Below, piece by piece: positions 24,701 to 31,130 of a stretch of 64,000 nt of DNA. The stretch comes from Lepus europaeus. Taxonomy: Eukaryota; Chordata; Mammalia; Lagomorpha; Leporidae. The translations under genes and the position numbers were made by a program. The notes under the pieces were generated by a model. It was not told the DNA's origin, ran no database searches, and worked only from the letters and a program-made list of their open reading frames with translations. Numbering within the stretch: position 1 is the first letter of the stretch; each line of letters starts with the position of its first letter. The stretch lies in contig NC_084834.1 in the NCBI RefSeq assembly GCF_033115175.1, forward strand, positions 89,574,462 through 89,638,461. Reading direction: 5' to 3'.

Positions 24701-27700
24701 TTATGCAGTTACACAGAGGGAAGCAATGAATTTGTGACCCAGGGTAGTTAGATAGTAGATAACTATATTGCATTTTGATACTGGTTTCTGAAAATATTAT
24801 GGTGTTACATGCCTAATACACAATCCCAAATTCATGGCGCCTAGGCAGTTGGGTTGACCTCTTGCTTTCTGTCTGACCCAGGGTTGAAACCAACGGCAGA
24901 TGCTTTCTTCATCATGATGTTTACCCTTACGATGGTGGCGTATTGCGCCAGTTCCATGGCGCTGGCCATAGCAGCAGGTCAGAGTGTGGTGTCTGTGGCC
25001 ACGCTTCTCATTAACATCTCGTTCATGTTCATGATGGTGAGTGTGTGAACTGTGTGAACTGTGCTTCTGCCTGCACACTCACTTGCCGTGTAAAACCAGC
25101 CTTGGGGGACTCTGTTTATGGGACTCTGGTGCTTAGAGGAGGATGTGTGCTGAAACACAGCCTGCGTGAGGGAACACACCGGCTTCCCTCCTCCTCCTTC
25201 TCCAGCCTTTTTGGCCACTGTTTCCAAATAGTCACTGTCGCTTTAGTTAATACACCACTGCGCGTGAGTTTTTGAAGCTGCTTCTTGGTGACACGTTATG
25301 AAACCTTGCTAAGTTTGATCTCTGGAAATCAGAAGTTTGATTAGAAGATTCCCTGACTAAAGTGACAGGTTATTTGCCTGACGTTCAGCTGGTTTTAAAG
25401 AACTGCCAGCTGTTTGACCAAAGTGGGTTTACCTAACTGTGGATTGAAAATATTTGGGGAAAAGTTGCTTGTGTACCAAACATGAACAGACTTTTTTCTT
25501 GTCATTATTCCCTGAACAATACAGTAGACAACTGTTTACATAGTATTTATATTGTATTAAGTATTGCAAGTGATCTAGAAATGATTTAAAATGTGTAAGA
25601 TGTGTATACTTAAAGTATCAGGGTTTATATGGGTTATATGTAACAGTACACCGTTTGAAATCAGAAACTTCAGCATCTCTGTGTGTGCCTGTGGGAGCAG
25701 GGGGTGTCCTGGACCAGTCCTCCATGAATACTAAAGGACAGCTGTCCTTGATTTTCTTTTCTTTTCTATTCTTTTCTTTTCTTTATTTGACAGGTAGAGT
25801 TATAGACAGTGAGAGACAGAGAGAAAGGTTGAGAACAGTCTTGACTATTAAACATCTTACAAGTAAATGGAAGATCTACTATAGATTACAGGTATATTAT
25901 CCGCCCTTTAAAGCCATAAACAACTTCAGAAATGTACAAATATGCAAATGGAAGGGAGGAAGCTTTAGCAGGCGTTTGGATAAGTGGAAAGAATATCCAG
26001 GAAGAGCTGGGCTGAGCAGGAGTGTGTAGCAGGTTGTGGGTGACTTGAGGGTATTTTCTAATCCTTCATGAAATCACTCAACCAGTTTTGACCCTGGGTG
26101 TTTTCTTTCTGTAGATTTTCTCGGGCCTGTTGGTAAATCTCACAACCATTGCATCTTGGCTGTCATGGCTTCAGTACTTCAGCATCCCTAAATATGGCTA
26201 TACCGTAAGTTGTCCTTGGCTGTCACTGTGATTGGGTTCCCAAGCTAGGAAAAGCCTCTCCCCCTCATTTACCCAGCCATGGTCATGAAAATCTCCCATC
26301 TGGGAACTTCATTTTGGGAGCAATGTGTGAGAAATTTCTATCTGAGCTGCTTAGCGCAGGTCAGGGGTCACTGGGATTTTCTCCAGTCATCTCAGTGTGT
26401 GAGGGAGATAAGGGCAGGGAGGTATCTCCCCTTAAGGAAGACAGATTGAGTAAGTGGTAGAAAACATACGGCCGTGTTTCAGTTCAGTAAGCAAATAATT
26501 GAGGAGATGGTAGACTAGAAGTGATAGTTTATATTGAAAGTAGGATTAGAAAGAAAACCAAGACTAAATAATACACATAGCCGTATTTGCTTTGGCTAAA
26601 GAACACTGTCATTGTCTGAATATAGCATAATTGAGTTTCTAACTCTGTACAATCACAGCTGGATTTGATGAAAATCAGCAAGAGTGAAAGATTGTGGCAA
26701 TAAATTAATAAAATCATATAAAATTATAAAGTTGAGAGAAGGAAAGAGCTATGGTGTAATGTAGCCAGAGGTCTCCCTCTTAGCCAGACATTTGCTTCCT
26801 TTGTATTGGACAAACCAAAAAGTCCTAAGCCTCGGCCTCTTCCCTGCCAGAGAAAACAGTTGCTTTAGTGTTAGAAAGACCGTGAATGTAAAACCTGGTA
26901 TGTTTTTAGAAATAGCAACAAAGATCATAGTCAGAGGACATGATTGTGATAATTCTTGGGAAACTTTTTGAAATTTGAGACTATTTACATTGCCCTGCTC
27001 CCGTTCTGTTATAGGCTTTGCAGTATAATGAATTTTTGGGACAGAACTTCTGCCCAGGACTCAATGTCACAGCAAACATTCCCTCTGACTATGCTATGTA
27101 AGTTTGCATTCAGTGTCGTAATGCATTGGCTTCTTATTGTGGTGTGATGCAGAGAAGCTTAGAGCTGGCATGTGTTTTTCCAGGGTTACTGAACATTGCT
27201 GAACCTCTTTTCTCATCCACAAGTGAGTTGTGCACTAAAGCACAACTCAGGATCCTACTCTAGCCCAGCTGTGTTTCATGTGGGGAAGTGGTTCCTACGG
27301 GTTGCTCTTGCCTGCCTTGTGCCTTTTAAAAGATGGTGCTGACGTCTAGATTTTGAGTTAGAGTTCTTATTCTTGAGAATGGTTGAGTTTGAGATGAGCT
27401 GCTTTGCTATTTTAACAAGGGCTTAGAGTCCTAGAACTGTATGGACTATGGGAGCTCACGGGTTCTTGGTCTAACCCATAGACAGTAGGAGGTAAAAAGC
27501 AGCACTAGTATAAAGGGGGTGTGCGTTTTCTCTGTGAAGATCCTGGCACTTCTGCATCCCATGCTTTGGAGACATCGTGAAGTAAAAGGCTGCACAGTTG
27601 TCGTTCTTTGTTTTTTTCTTTTTTTGCTTCAACTGACTCAAAATACTCCTTACCAAAGGATGTATCCTCTAAACAAATCCACACATTTTTTACTGAGTTG

Positions 27701-30058
27701 AAAAGGAAATCTCATTTTTGCCTAATGTCATTAAAGCAGAAATGCAGGTTTTAATAAAATTAGAGAGTACTCTTTTAAAAAATTTAATAGCATGTCCTTT
27801 TCTATGATTATTGGGAAGTTTCACTTTTTTTTAAGATATTTATTTCTTTGAAAGAGTTACAGAGAGAGAGATAGAAAGAGAGGCAGAGACAGAGATCTTT
27901 CATCTGCTGGTTCACTCCCCAGATGGCCACAATGGCTAGGGCTGGGCCAGACTGAAGCCAGGAGGCAAGAGCTTCATCTGGGTCTCCCATGTGGGTGCAG
28001 GGGCCCAAGTACTTGGGCCATCTTCCACTGCTTTTCCCAGGTGCATTAACAGGGACTTGGATTGGAAGTGGAGCAAACAGGACACAAACCAGTGTCCAAA
28101 TGAGAGGCCAGCATTGCATGTTGCAATTCTACCCACTATACTATATTGCTAGTCCCTGAAGTTTCAATTTTGATGCATAAATGAATGAGAGTGGTGTCTT
28201 AAATCTCTCTTGAATGTCAATAGGAATAATTATTAGTAATAGCATAAATTAGTATTTTGAATTATCATGTGAGAAACCTCTAGGGAGAGGAGAGAGAGAT
28301 TTTTTCTTTTTTTTTTTTCCAAGATTTTATTTATTTATTTGAGAGAAGCAGTTACAGTCAGAGAGAGGAAGAGACAGAGAGAAAGGTCTTCCAACTGCTA
28401 GTTTACTCCACAAATAGCTGCAGTGGCCAGAGCTGAGCTGGTCCAAAACTGGGAGCCAGGAGATTCTTCTGGGTCTCCCATGTGGGTGCAGGGGCCCAAG
28501 GACTTGGGCCATCTTCTACTGCTATCCCAGGCCATTAGCAGAGAGCTGGATCAGAGTGGGGCAGCCAGGACTTGAATCAGTCCCATACGTGATTCTAGCA
28601 CTGCAGGTAGAGGCTTAGCCTACTGTGCCACAGCACCAGCCTGGGAGAGCGGCTTTCTGAGTTCTACCCACTGTCTTGGGTTTGATCTGTGTGTGACTTC
28701 TTTGTAGCCCCAAGTCACTGCCAGCCAGCTGGTCGTGATGAAGTGGGTGGAAAAGTGGGACCCATATGAGGAGCCACCATAGACCTCATAGGACACATAA
28801 GCTAAGGCCTCGTCCTTACAGGACAAAGAAGGACACTACTCTTACAGTAAAGACAGGCTGTGGTTGATTGGGGAACTGCTGGATTCCAAGTGCTGCACTA
28901 ACACATGGTACCCAGCAGTAACTGGGAAACCAGATAGTTTTTGTACCAGGCCGTGGCAGGGCCCTGCCATCCTAGTCTACTCCAGCTGCTACAGTTAAGG
29001 CTTAAACCTACTTACTGCCTGTGCTGTAAGTCTTGAAGCTGGGTAACCGCAGTGTCCATTGCTAGCTCTCTCTCTTTTTTTTTTGACAGGCAGAGTTAGA
29101 TAGTGAGAGAGAGAGAGACAAAGAGAAAGGTCTTCCTTCCGTTGGTTCACCCCCCAAATGGCCGCTATGGCTGGCGCGCTGTGCCAATCCGAAGCCAGGA
29201 GCCAGGTACTTCCTCCTGGTCTTCCGTGTGGGTGCAGGGCCCAAGCACTTGGGCCATCCTCCACTGCCTTCCTGGGCTACAGCAGAGAGCTGGACTGGAA
29301 AAGAAGCAACCGGGACAGAATATGGCACCCCAACAGGAACTAGAACATAGGGTGCCTGTGCCGCAGTTGGAGGATTAGCCTAGTGAGCTGTGGCGCTGGC
29401 CATTTCTAGCTTTCAAAGGATTTTTGCACCAAAAGAAAGTTATCTTTTAATGCCATTTTCCCACAGTCATTTTTCCCTTTTATTTTATTTGGTGGTGGTA
29501 GTGGTGGTGGTGGTGGGATGGTGAGATATCTTAATTTTCCTGGTTCACTCCCCAAATGGCTGGAACACTCAGGCCAGGCCAAGGCCAAAAGCCTGGAACT
29601 CCAGCTGGATCTCTGATGGGCGTTGCACAACCCAGGTACTTAGGCCATCACCTGCTGCCTCCCAGGCTGCACATCTGTAGGAAGCTGGATGGGAAGCGGA
29701 GGTGCCAGGACTCTGATGGGATGTGGGAATCTGAAGAGGCAGCTTAGCCAACCCTCTGCACCACAACACCTACCCCTTTGAGAAGTACTGCATATGAAGG
29801 GAGAACTACTGAATACTTAGCTTCTTTCTTTAACTATGGAACATGAATGGATTGATGGGGTTTGATAGGTGCTAGCAATGAACTCACACTCTTGCTCTGT
29901 TGAATTTCAGATGTACTGGCGAAGAGTATCTGACCAATCAGGGCATCGATCTCTCGCCTTGGAGCTTGTGGAAGAATCACGTGGCTTTGGCTTGTATGAT
30001 GGTCATCTTCCTCACAATCGCCTACCTAAAACTGTTATTCCTTAAAAAATATTCATGA
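862..30058 (+). CDS. ABCG2: ABCG2 (BCRP) multidrug efflux half-transporter, complete spliced coding region
   Basis: ATP-driven exporter of the ABCG (white) family. It acts as a homodimer in the apical plasma membrane and exports urate, porphyrins, riboflavin, sulfate conjugates and many drugs. Fifteen coding exons with GT donors and AG acceptors sum to 1968 bp, 655 residues plus TGA, the human length. Domain order: N-terminal nucleotide-binding domain (Walker A GPTGGGKS 80-87, signature VSGGE 186-190, Walker B ending in E211, H-loop SIHQPRYS), linker about 290-390, then six membrane segments with the GxxxG motif in TM1, R482, the L554/L555 plug and sequon N596. Noncoding exon 1 and the promoter are outside the window. 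The start is the first ATG of exon 2 and gives MSSDDVQIF, aligned to human MSSSNVEVF. The gene converges on PKD2. Residue differences from human are given in the findings. Identification is certain; rabbit is inferred from repeats. Confidence 0.98.
1283..1614 (-). mobile_element. CSINE, diverged
   Basis: Antisense C-repeat with GA-rich tract (1328-1363) and GGGGCTGGTGCAGTGGC head at the right end; CCAAATT repeats on both flanks. Confidence 0.92.
1764..2078 (-). mobile_element. Old CSINE-related SINE
   Basis: Weakly conserved antisense copy: TATTTATT tail, GAGAGGTAGAGAGGCAGAGA tract and a worn head (GGAGCACACGTTTAG on the - strand). Confidence 0.75.
2250..2516 (-). mobile_element. Rabbit-type L1 3' end, antisense
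   Basis: Left T tract, then CTTTTATTTAAGGAATACAA and the pyrimidine-rich CCCTCCCACTCACACCTCCC block typical of rabbit L1 3' UTRs. The same block recurs at 63885-64000. Confidence 0.8.
2611..2922 (-). mobile_element. CSINE
   Basis: Antisense; ATTTCAAAGGCAGAGTTACA near the left end and GGGGCTAGCATTATGGCATA as head on the - strand. Confidence 0.92.
3179..3534 (+). mobile_element. CSINE, sense to ABCG2
   Basis: Starts GGGCTGGCTTTGTGATGTAG and ends with a CT tract, AACTCTG and T15. An internal segment (TCTACTTCCA.CAAGCTTCTTG) is duplicated in tandem (about 3262-3345). Confidence 0.9.
3796..3855 (+). CDS. ABCG2: ABCG2 exon 3 (Walker A)
   Basis: Sixty bases after TTTACAG. They encode [20 protein letters not shown] and the start of S88, so the complete P-loop (GPTGGGKS, catalytic K86) lies here. 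The donor is GTGAGT. Intron 3 (3856-4550) is repeat-poor and shows no other feature. Confidence 0.97.
4551..4665 (+). CDS. ABCG2: ABCG2 exon 4
   Basis: Begins with the G completing S88 after TTTGATAG, then [16 protein letters not shown] and [14 protein letters not shown], ending with GYVVQ at the Q-loop (Gln126). The donor is GTAAGT. Intron 4 (4666-5223) contains no recognisable repeat or gene. Confidence 0.97.
5224..5376 (+). CDS. ABCG2: ABCG2 exon 5 (contains Gln141)
   Basis: Exactly 51 codons, phase 0 at both ends, from [10 protein letters not shown] to EKVADSK. Gln141, the position of the human gout-associated Q141K variant, is Gln here (RENLQF). Intron 5 (5377-8639) holds CSINE copies at about 6128, 7327 and 7671 and a probable old L1 piece near 6990-7310; 5400-6120 shows nothing else. 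Confidence 0.97.
6128..6463 (-). mobile_element. Old CSINE-related SINE
   Basis: Antisense, worn; TTTGAGAGGCAGAGAGAGA tract and GGAGCAGGTGTTTAG head on the - strand. Confidence 0.75.
6990..7310 (-). mobile_element. Probable ancient L1 3' fragment
   Basis: The string CCTAGATTTCTCAGTTGTTA plus CACAACACCATTATCAA resembles antisense L1M 3' UTRs. Weak, from memory of the family; RepeatMasker would decide. Confidence 0.4.
7327..7664 (+). mobile_element. CSINE, sense to ABCG2
   Basis: AGGCCGGTGCTGTGGCATAG head, (TC)15 tract at 7575-7605 and AAATGAATAAATAAATCTTA tail. Confidence 0.94.
7671..7996 (-). mobile_element. CSINE, tail-to-tail with its left neighbour
   Basis: AAAAGATTTATTTATTTCAT tail on the left and a worn head at GGGGTGGGCAGCTGGCACG on the - strand. 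The two copies share an A/T junction, so it probably inserted into the tail of the 7327 copy. Confidence 0.88.
8640..8797 (+). CDS. ABCG2: ABCG2 exon 6 (ABC signature and Walker B)
   Basis: Encodes V178 to K229: [18 protein letters not shown] carries the ABC signature, and [17 protein letters not shown] carries Walker B with catalytic E211 and the D-loop. It ends after AAAAG, with Arg split to the next exon. Intron 6 (8798-10404) holds CSINE pieces, a MIR and a MER5A-like fragment. Confidence 0.98.
8828..9018 (-). mobile_element. CSINE fragment, internally deleted
   Basis: Antisense piece with GTTTATTCATG tail, CCACTGCCTTCCCAGGTGCA core and GGGGCCGGTGCTCAGGC head; the GA tract is missing. 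Confidence 0.8.
9301..9450 (+). repeat. MIR remnant
   Basis: TTCTGTAAAATGAAAGTGGT followed by CTTATAAGAGTCCTGTGAAA and a TTTAGCAAAG motif match the MIR core order. Confidence 0.65.
9516..9636 (+). repeat. MER5A-like hAT remnant
   Basis: ACCTGGAGTGCTGGTTAAAA then CCATCTCCAGAGATTCTAAT and CCCAGGATTCTGCAGTTTTA follow the MER5A consensus order as I know it. Confidence 0.65.
9709..9946 (-). mobile_element. CSINE, internally deleted
   Basis: Antisense; (AG)n at 9740-9773 directly joins ACATGTAGGAGACCTGG, so the central third is missing. Confidence 0.88.
9966..10232 (+). mobile_element. CSINE, 5'-truncated
   Basis: Begins inside the body at CCAGCTCTCTGCTGTGGCCT and runs to AAATAAATAAATCTTTTAAA; head and Pol III boxes are absent. 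Confidence 0.9.
10405..10556 (+). CDS. ABCG2: ABCG2 exon 7 (H-loop)
   Basis: Completes Arg, then [20 protein letters not shown] (switch histidine), [20 protein letters not shown] and YFASAG. The donor is GTATGG. Intron 7 (10557-12951) contains a truncated CSINE (10820), a nested CSINE pair (11114-11776) and about 1.1 kb (11780-12950) with nothing recognisable. Confidence 0.97.
10820..11053 (-). mobile_element. CSINE, 5'-truncated
   Basis: Antisense, AGATTTATTTATTTGAAAGG tail to AGCAGGGAGCTGGGTTG; head lost. Confidence 0.88.
11114..11434 (+). mobile_element. CSINE host copy of a nested pair
   Basis: Sense copy whose tail AGGTAAATAAGTGAATCTT is interrupted by the next element. Contains a C16 run and (CA)n at 11371-11396 in place of the usual CT tract. 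Confidence 0.9.
11435..11761 (-). mobile_element. CSINE inserted in another CSINE
   Basis: Antisense copy flanked by AATAAGTGAATCTTT at 11420-11434 and 11762-11776, an exact 15-bp target-site duplication lying in the tail of the host copy. Confidence 0.94.
12952..13056 (+). CDS. ABCG2: ABCG2 exon 8
   Basis: After [28 protein letters not shown], then a variable acidic stretch SREEEGSE. Cys284 of the human protein is kept. The donor is GTAAGT. Intron 8 (13057-14530) holds a degraded CSINE and two further CSINEs; 14241-14530 is plain intron. Confidence 0.97.
13120..13392 (+). mobile_element. Degraded CSINE, sense
   Basis: Core words CCTGCCACCGAGGTGAGAGG, CCTGGCTCTGGCC and GGCATTTGGGAAGTGAAC with a CTCTCAAATAAAAC tail; head unrecognisable. 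Confidence 0.7.
13611..13921 (-). mobile_element. CSINE
   Basis: Antisense with AAAGATTTATTTATTAATTT tail and GGGGCCAGCATTGTGGTGTA head; central segment shortened. Confidence 0.9.
13953..14240 (+). mobile_element. Diverged CSINE, sense
   Basis: ATTGGCATTTGGCACAGGGG head, GTTCAAGTCCCAGCTCTG B-box region, CTTTTCAAATAAAGAAAAA tail. Confidence 0.82.
14531..14778 (+). CDS. ABCG2: ABCG2 exon 9 (linker, start of membrane domain)
   Basis: Encodes A316-Q398: the linker with [18 protein letters not shown], then the connecting helix [20 protein letters not shown] leading to TM1. Cys374 and Arg383 match human; residue 378 is Cys instead of human Arg. The donor is GTACCC. Intron 9 (14779-18198) carries a full-length young CSINE (15221), another CSINE (16422) and fragments; 17070-18075 is plain intron. 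Confidence 0.97.
14876..14970 (-). mobile_element. CSINE 3' fragment
   Basis: Only the tail-proximal 95 bp: TATTTATTTGAAAGTGTTAC to CCCCAAATGCCTGCAAGAGC. Confidence 0.75.
15221..15555 (-). mobile_element. Young full-length CSINE
   Basis: Near-consensus: CAGGCAGAGTGGACAGTGAG, (GA)n, GGCCGCTGCGGCCGGCGCA and head GGCCAGCGCTGTGGC. AAATACTATTTTT occurs on both flanks as a target duplication. Confidence 0.94.
15866..15920 (-). mobile_element. CSINE tail fragment
   Basis: Short antisense piece TTTATTTTTACTTGAAAGGT plus GA tract; no body follows. Confidence 0.55.
16422..16760 (-). mobile_element. CSINE, full length
   Basis: Antisense, GCAGAGTTTGACAGTGAGAG to head GGGCAGGCGCCGAGGC; AGCCCAAATATT is duplicated at about 16409 and 16760. 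Confidence 0.92.
16795..17066 (+). mobile_element. Degraded CSINE, sense
   Basis: Recognisable words TGCCTGGGTTCAGTCACAGC, CCTTGGGTCCCTGCCATCCA and CTCTGCCTTTCAGATAATAAG. Confidence 0.75.
18077..18134 (+). repeat. 29-bp tandem duplication upstream of ABCG2 exon 10
   Basis: Two copies of a unit beginning TGAGTAGA and containing ACATATGCTATAATAAT (18077-18105 and 18106-18134), differing at about three sites. Confidence 0.9.
18199..18281 (+). CDS. ABCG2: ABCG2 exon 10 (TM1, GxxxG)
   Basis: [20 protein letters not shown] followed by DSTGIQNR. It covers most of TM1 with the G406-xxx-G410 motif. The acceptor is CTTTTTGAAAAG, with a long pyrimidine tract farther up. A 29-bp tandem duplication lies 65 bp upstream. 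Intron 10 (18282-22164) holds old L1 pieces on both strands and five CSINE copies. Confidence 0.96.
18400..18960 (-). mobile_element. Ancient L1M 3' UTR, antisense
   Basis: CATTCATCCATTGATGGACA, TGCTGCTTCCACCTTTTGGC and GAATTGCTGGGACATGGAG are hallmark words of antisense L1M 3' ends. It stops at the poly(T) of the next SINE. Confidence 0.8.
18966..19277 (-). mobile_element. CSINE
   Basis: T20, TTATTTGACAGGCAGAGTGA and body to CAGCTTAACCCAGTGC; inserted in the L1M remnant. Confidence 0.88.
19278..19476 (-). mobile_element. Partial old CSINE-related SINE
   Basis: Second antisense body fused to the previous one (GGCCAGGCCAAAGGCAGTAG to CCACATACCTGCCC); no tail, so truncated. Confidence 0.7.
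19963..20277 (-). mobile_element. CSINE with A-rich junction
   Basis: Antisense, CTAATTTATTTATTTGAAAG to GAGGCGGGTGCTGTGGC head. It is preceded by an A14CA7CA6 run at 19941-19969. Confidence 0.88.
20470..20990 (+). mobile_element. Ancient L1M 3' end, sense
   Basis: CTGTAATCCTGTCCCTGGGC, AGTGTCATCAGATGAATGGG and GAGTAAGGTGGTGATTGCCA follow the L1M 3' UTR order, ending at AATAAAATAAAACATC. Confidence 0.78.
21335..21662 (+). mobile_element. CSINE, sense to ABCG2
   Basis: GGGGCTGGCACTGTGGCAGA head; tail CAAATAAATATAAATCTTTA. Confidence 0.92.
21735..22012 (-). mobile_element. Old CSINE-related SINE
   Basis: Antisense, worn; CAGCCAGGGTTGGGTCAGGC core and GGGTGGGCACTGGGCCTAG head. Confidence 0.72.
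22165..22254 (+). CDS. ABCG2: ABCG2 exon 11 (TM2 drug-cavity residues)
   Basis: Completes R426, then [20 protein letters not shown] and [10 protein letters not shown]435, N436 and F439 of the substrate cavity match human; residue 431 is Leu where human has Phe. The donor is GTGAGT. Intron 11 (22255-23611) has one CSINE (22946-23261); the rest is unremarkable. Confidence 0.97.
22946..23261 (-). mobile_element. CSINE
   Basis: AAGATTGTTTATTTGAATGC tail, GGGGCTGACATTGTGGCACC head. Confidence 0.9.
23612..23736 (+). CDS. ABCG2: ABCG2 exon 12 (TM3, Arg482)
   Basis: [20 protein letters not shown] then [20 protein letters not shown]. Arg482, whose loss changes anthracycline transport in selected human cell lines, is present (CGA, 23688-23690). 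Residue 483 is Ser. The donor is GTAAGT. Intron 12 (23737-24881, 1.1 kb) shows no recognisable repeat. Confidence 0.97.
24882..25036 (+). CDS. ABCG2: ABCG2 exon 13 (TM4-TM5)
   Basis: [20 protein letters not shown], then [20 protein letters not shown] and [11 protein letters not shown]. It holds TM5a cavity residues: T538 and L539 match human, while 542, 544 and 546 are Asn, Ser and Met (human Thr, Cys, Val). The donor is GTGAGT. Intron 13 (25037-26114) contains only a partial CSINE tail near 25750. Confidence 0.97.
25750..25830 (-). mobile_element. CSINE tail fragment with (TTTTC)n
   Basis: Pyrimidine run TTCTTTTCTTTTCTATTC, then TTTATTTGACAGGTAGAGTT and GA tract; body missing. Confidence 0.65.
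26115..26204 (+). CDS. ABCG2: ABCG2 exon 14 (leucine plug)
   Basis: Thirty codons in phase 0: [20 protein letters not shown] then [11 protein letters not shown]554/L555, the plug between the lower and upper cavities in human structures, are kept. Acceptor CTGTAG, donor GTAAGT. Intron 14 (26205-27014) contains no recognisable repeat. Confidence 0.97.
27015..27097 (+). CDS. ABCG2: ABCG2 exon 15 (extracellular loop, N-glycosylation)
   Basis: [20 protein letters not shown] then NIPSDYA. Cys592 and the sequon N596-V-T are kept. The codon aligned to human Cys603 is TCT (Ser) at 27084-27086. The donor is GTAAGT. Intron 15 (27098-29910) holds four antisense CSINEs; 27100-27825 shows nothing. Confidence 0.97.
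27830..28154 (-). mobile_element. CSINE
   Basis: AAGATATTTATTTCTTTGAA tail and worn head GGGACTAGCAATATAGTATA. Confidence 0.9.
28318..28641 (-). mobile_element. CSINE
   Basis: TTCCAAGATTTTATTTATTT tail; head AGGCTGGTGCTGTGGCACAG. Confidence 0.92.
29081..29402 (-). mobile_element. CSINE, young subtype
   Basis: TTTGACAGGCAGAGTTAGAT tail side, GGCCAGCGCCACAGC head; TCTAGCT/GCTAGCT flanks are a possible duplication. Confidence 0.92.
29487..29517 (+). repeat. (GGT)n microsatellite
   Basis: GGTGGTGGTAGTGGTGGTGG tract in ABCG2 intron 15, replacing the tail of the old SINE that follows. Confidence 0.85.
29520..29776 (-). mobile_element. Old CSINE-related SINE
   Basis: Antisense body TTCACTCCCCAAATGGCTGG to GGGGTAGGTGTTGTGGTGC head, 135 bp before ABCG2 exon 16. 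Confidence 0.78.
29911..30058 (+). CDS. ABCG2: ABCG2 exon 16, C-terminal coding part
   Basis: After TGAATTTCAG: the A completing Ile607, Cys608, [20 protein letters not shown], then TM6 ([20 protein letters not shown]) and the basic end FLKKYS followed by TGA. Cys608 and Asp620 are as in human. Confidence 0.98.
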
Positions 30059-30833
30059 ATTCCCCTTTAATTTACCATGAGTTGTCCTAACATTAAAAAG
30101 GAGCTCTTTGATGTATTTTAAGTATTCAGTTAAGTTTTTTGTGTGGTCTTCTATTTCATTGCCATTATCCCTCATGGGTCAGCAACACTTATTTTCAACA
30201 AAAACATTCTTAGAAGTCACAGAGAATTGCATTATATGTGAAAGAACCCAAGTCAAAAACTAATGATGCTACTCATTGTCTATTAGTTCATCTGTCAGAC
30301 AGTAACTGTGGGTGAAGTTTAGTCTAATTTATTGATGTAAAGAAGGAGAATTCAGTTCTAGAAACTCTGGAAAAATTAGTAATACTTCTGGTATCAGTTT
30401 CCTCATTTTAAAAATCCAATAGCTATGATTGTAGCCCTCCAGTTTAATTATCTTATGAACCAAAGATCTGCCATTACAGGTTGAGTATATCTTATCCAAA
30501 ATGCTTGAGAATGGAAGTGTTTCAGGCTTTAGGTTTTTGTATGTGTGCATATAAACAATGAAATATTTTGAGGAAAGGACCCAAGTCTAAATATAAAATT
30601 CATTTTTGTTTCATTTACACCTGTACAAACAGCCTGAAGGTAATTTTACACATATTAACTGTGCCTGTATTTTGACTACAACTCACCAATAAGGTCTGGT
30701 ATAGAATTTTCCATTTGGACATCGTGTCGGTACTTAAAAAGTTTGATCTTCGGGAGCGTTATGGATTTCAGAAACAAGTGTCTTTGATAGGTATATTAAA
30801 GTTGGAACTTACTGCCATTTCTCTGATGGCATT

Positions 30834-30839
30834 AAAATA
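30834..30839 (+). terminator. Candidate proximal ABCG2 poly(A) signal ATTAAA
   Basis: ATTAAA hexamer within GGCATTAAAATATTTC, about 0.78 kb after the stop. Position good to about 2 bases. Motif only; no transcript evidence. Confidence 0.3.
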
Positions 30840-30974
30840 TTTCAGGAGTCTTGACTTGGGGCTTTAGATGGTTGAGTGCAGTTAGAGGGCCAGGATTCTG
30901 GTGATAGTGACTCTTGTGCTATTTCTGGGATGTGCTGGCTCTGGAAACTCACTTAACCTTCTTGTAGTGGTCCA

Positions 30975-31065
30975 TACTCTCTGAGTGTGCATGAGAATCA
31001 TCCGGTGGATTTGCAGAAATACCTGGTTCCACTGCATCCATGTCTACAGAATCACTGCTCTAAAG
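30975..31065 (+). repeat. MER5A-like remnant
   Basis: GAGTGTGCATGAGAATCATC then GTGGATTTGCAGAAATACCT follow the MER5A left half. Confidence 0.6.
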
Positions 31066-31130
31066 AGTGCTGGCTACTCCTGGATTTCCTCACTTCCAAG
31101 ACCCTTCCAGACTGAAAATTTTAGTTGGGG

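Noticed and set aside
27098-27147. Read-through of ABCG2 exon 15 past Ala606
   Set aside because: Donor GTAAGT and the conserved CTGEEYL start of exon 16 explain the end; Cys608 comes from exon 16.
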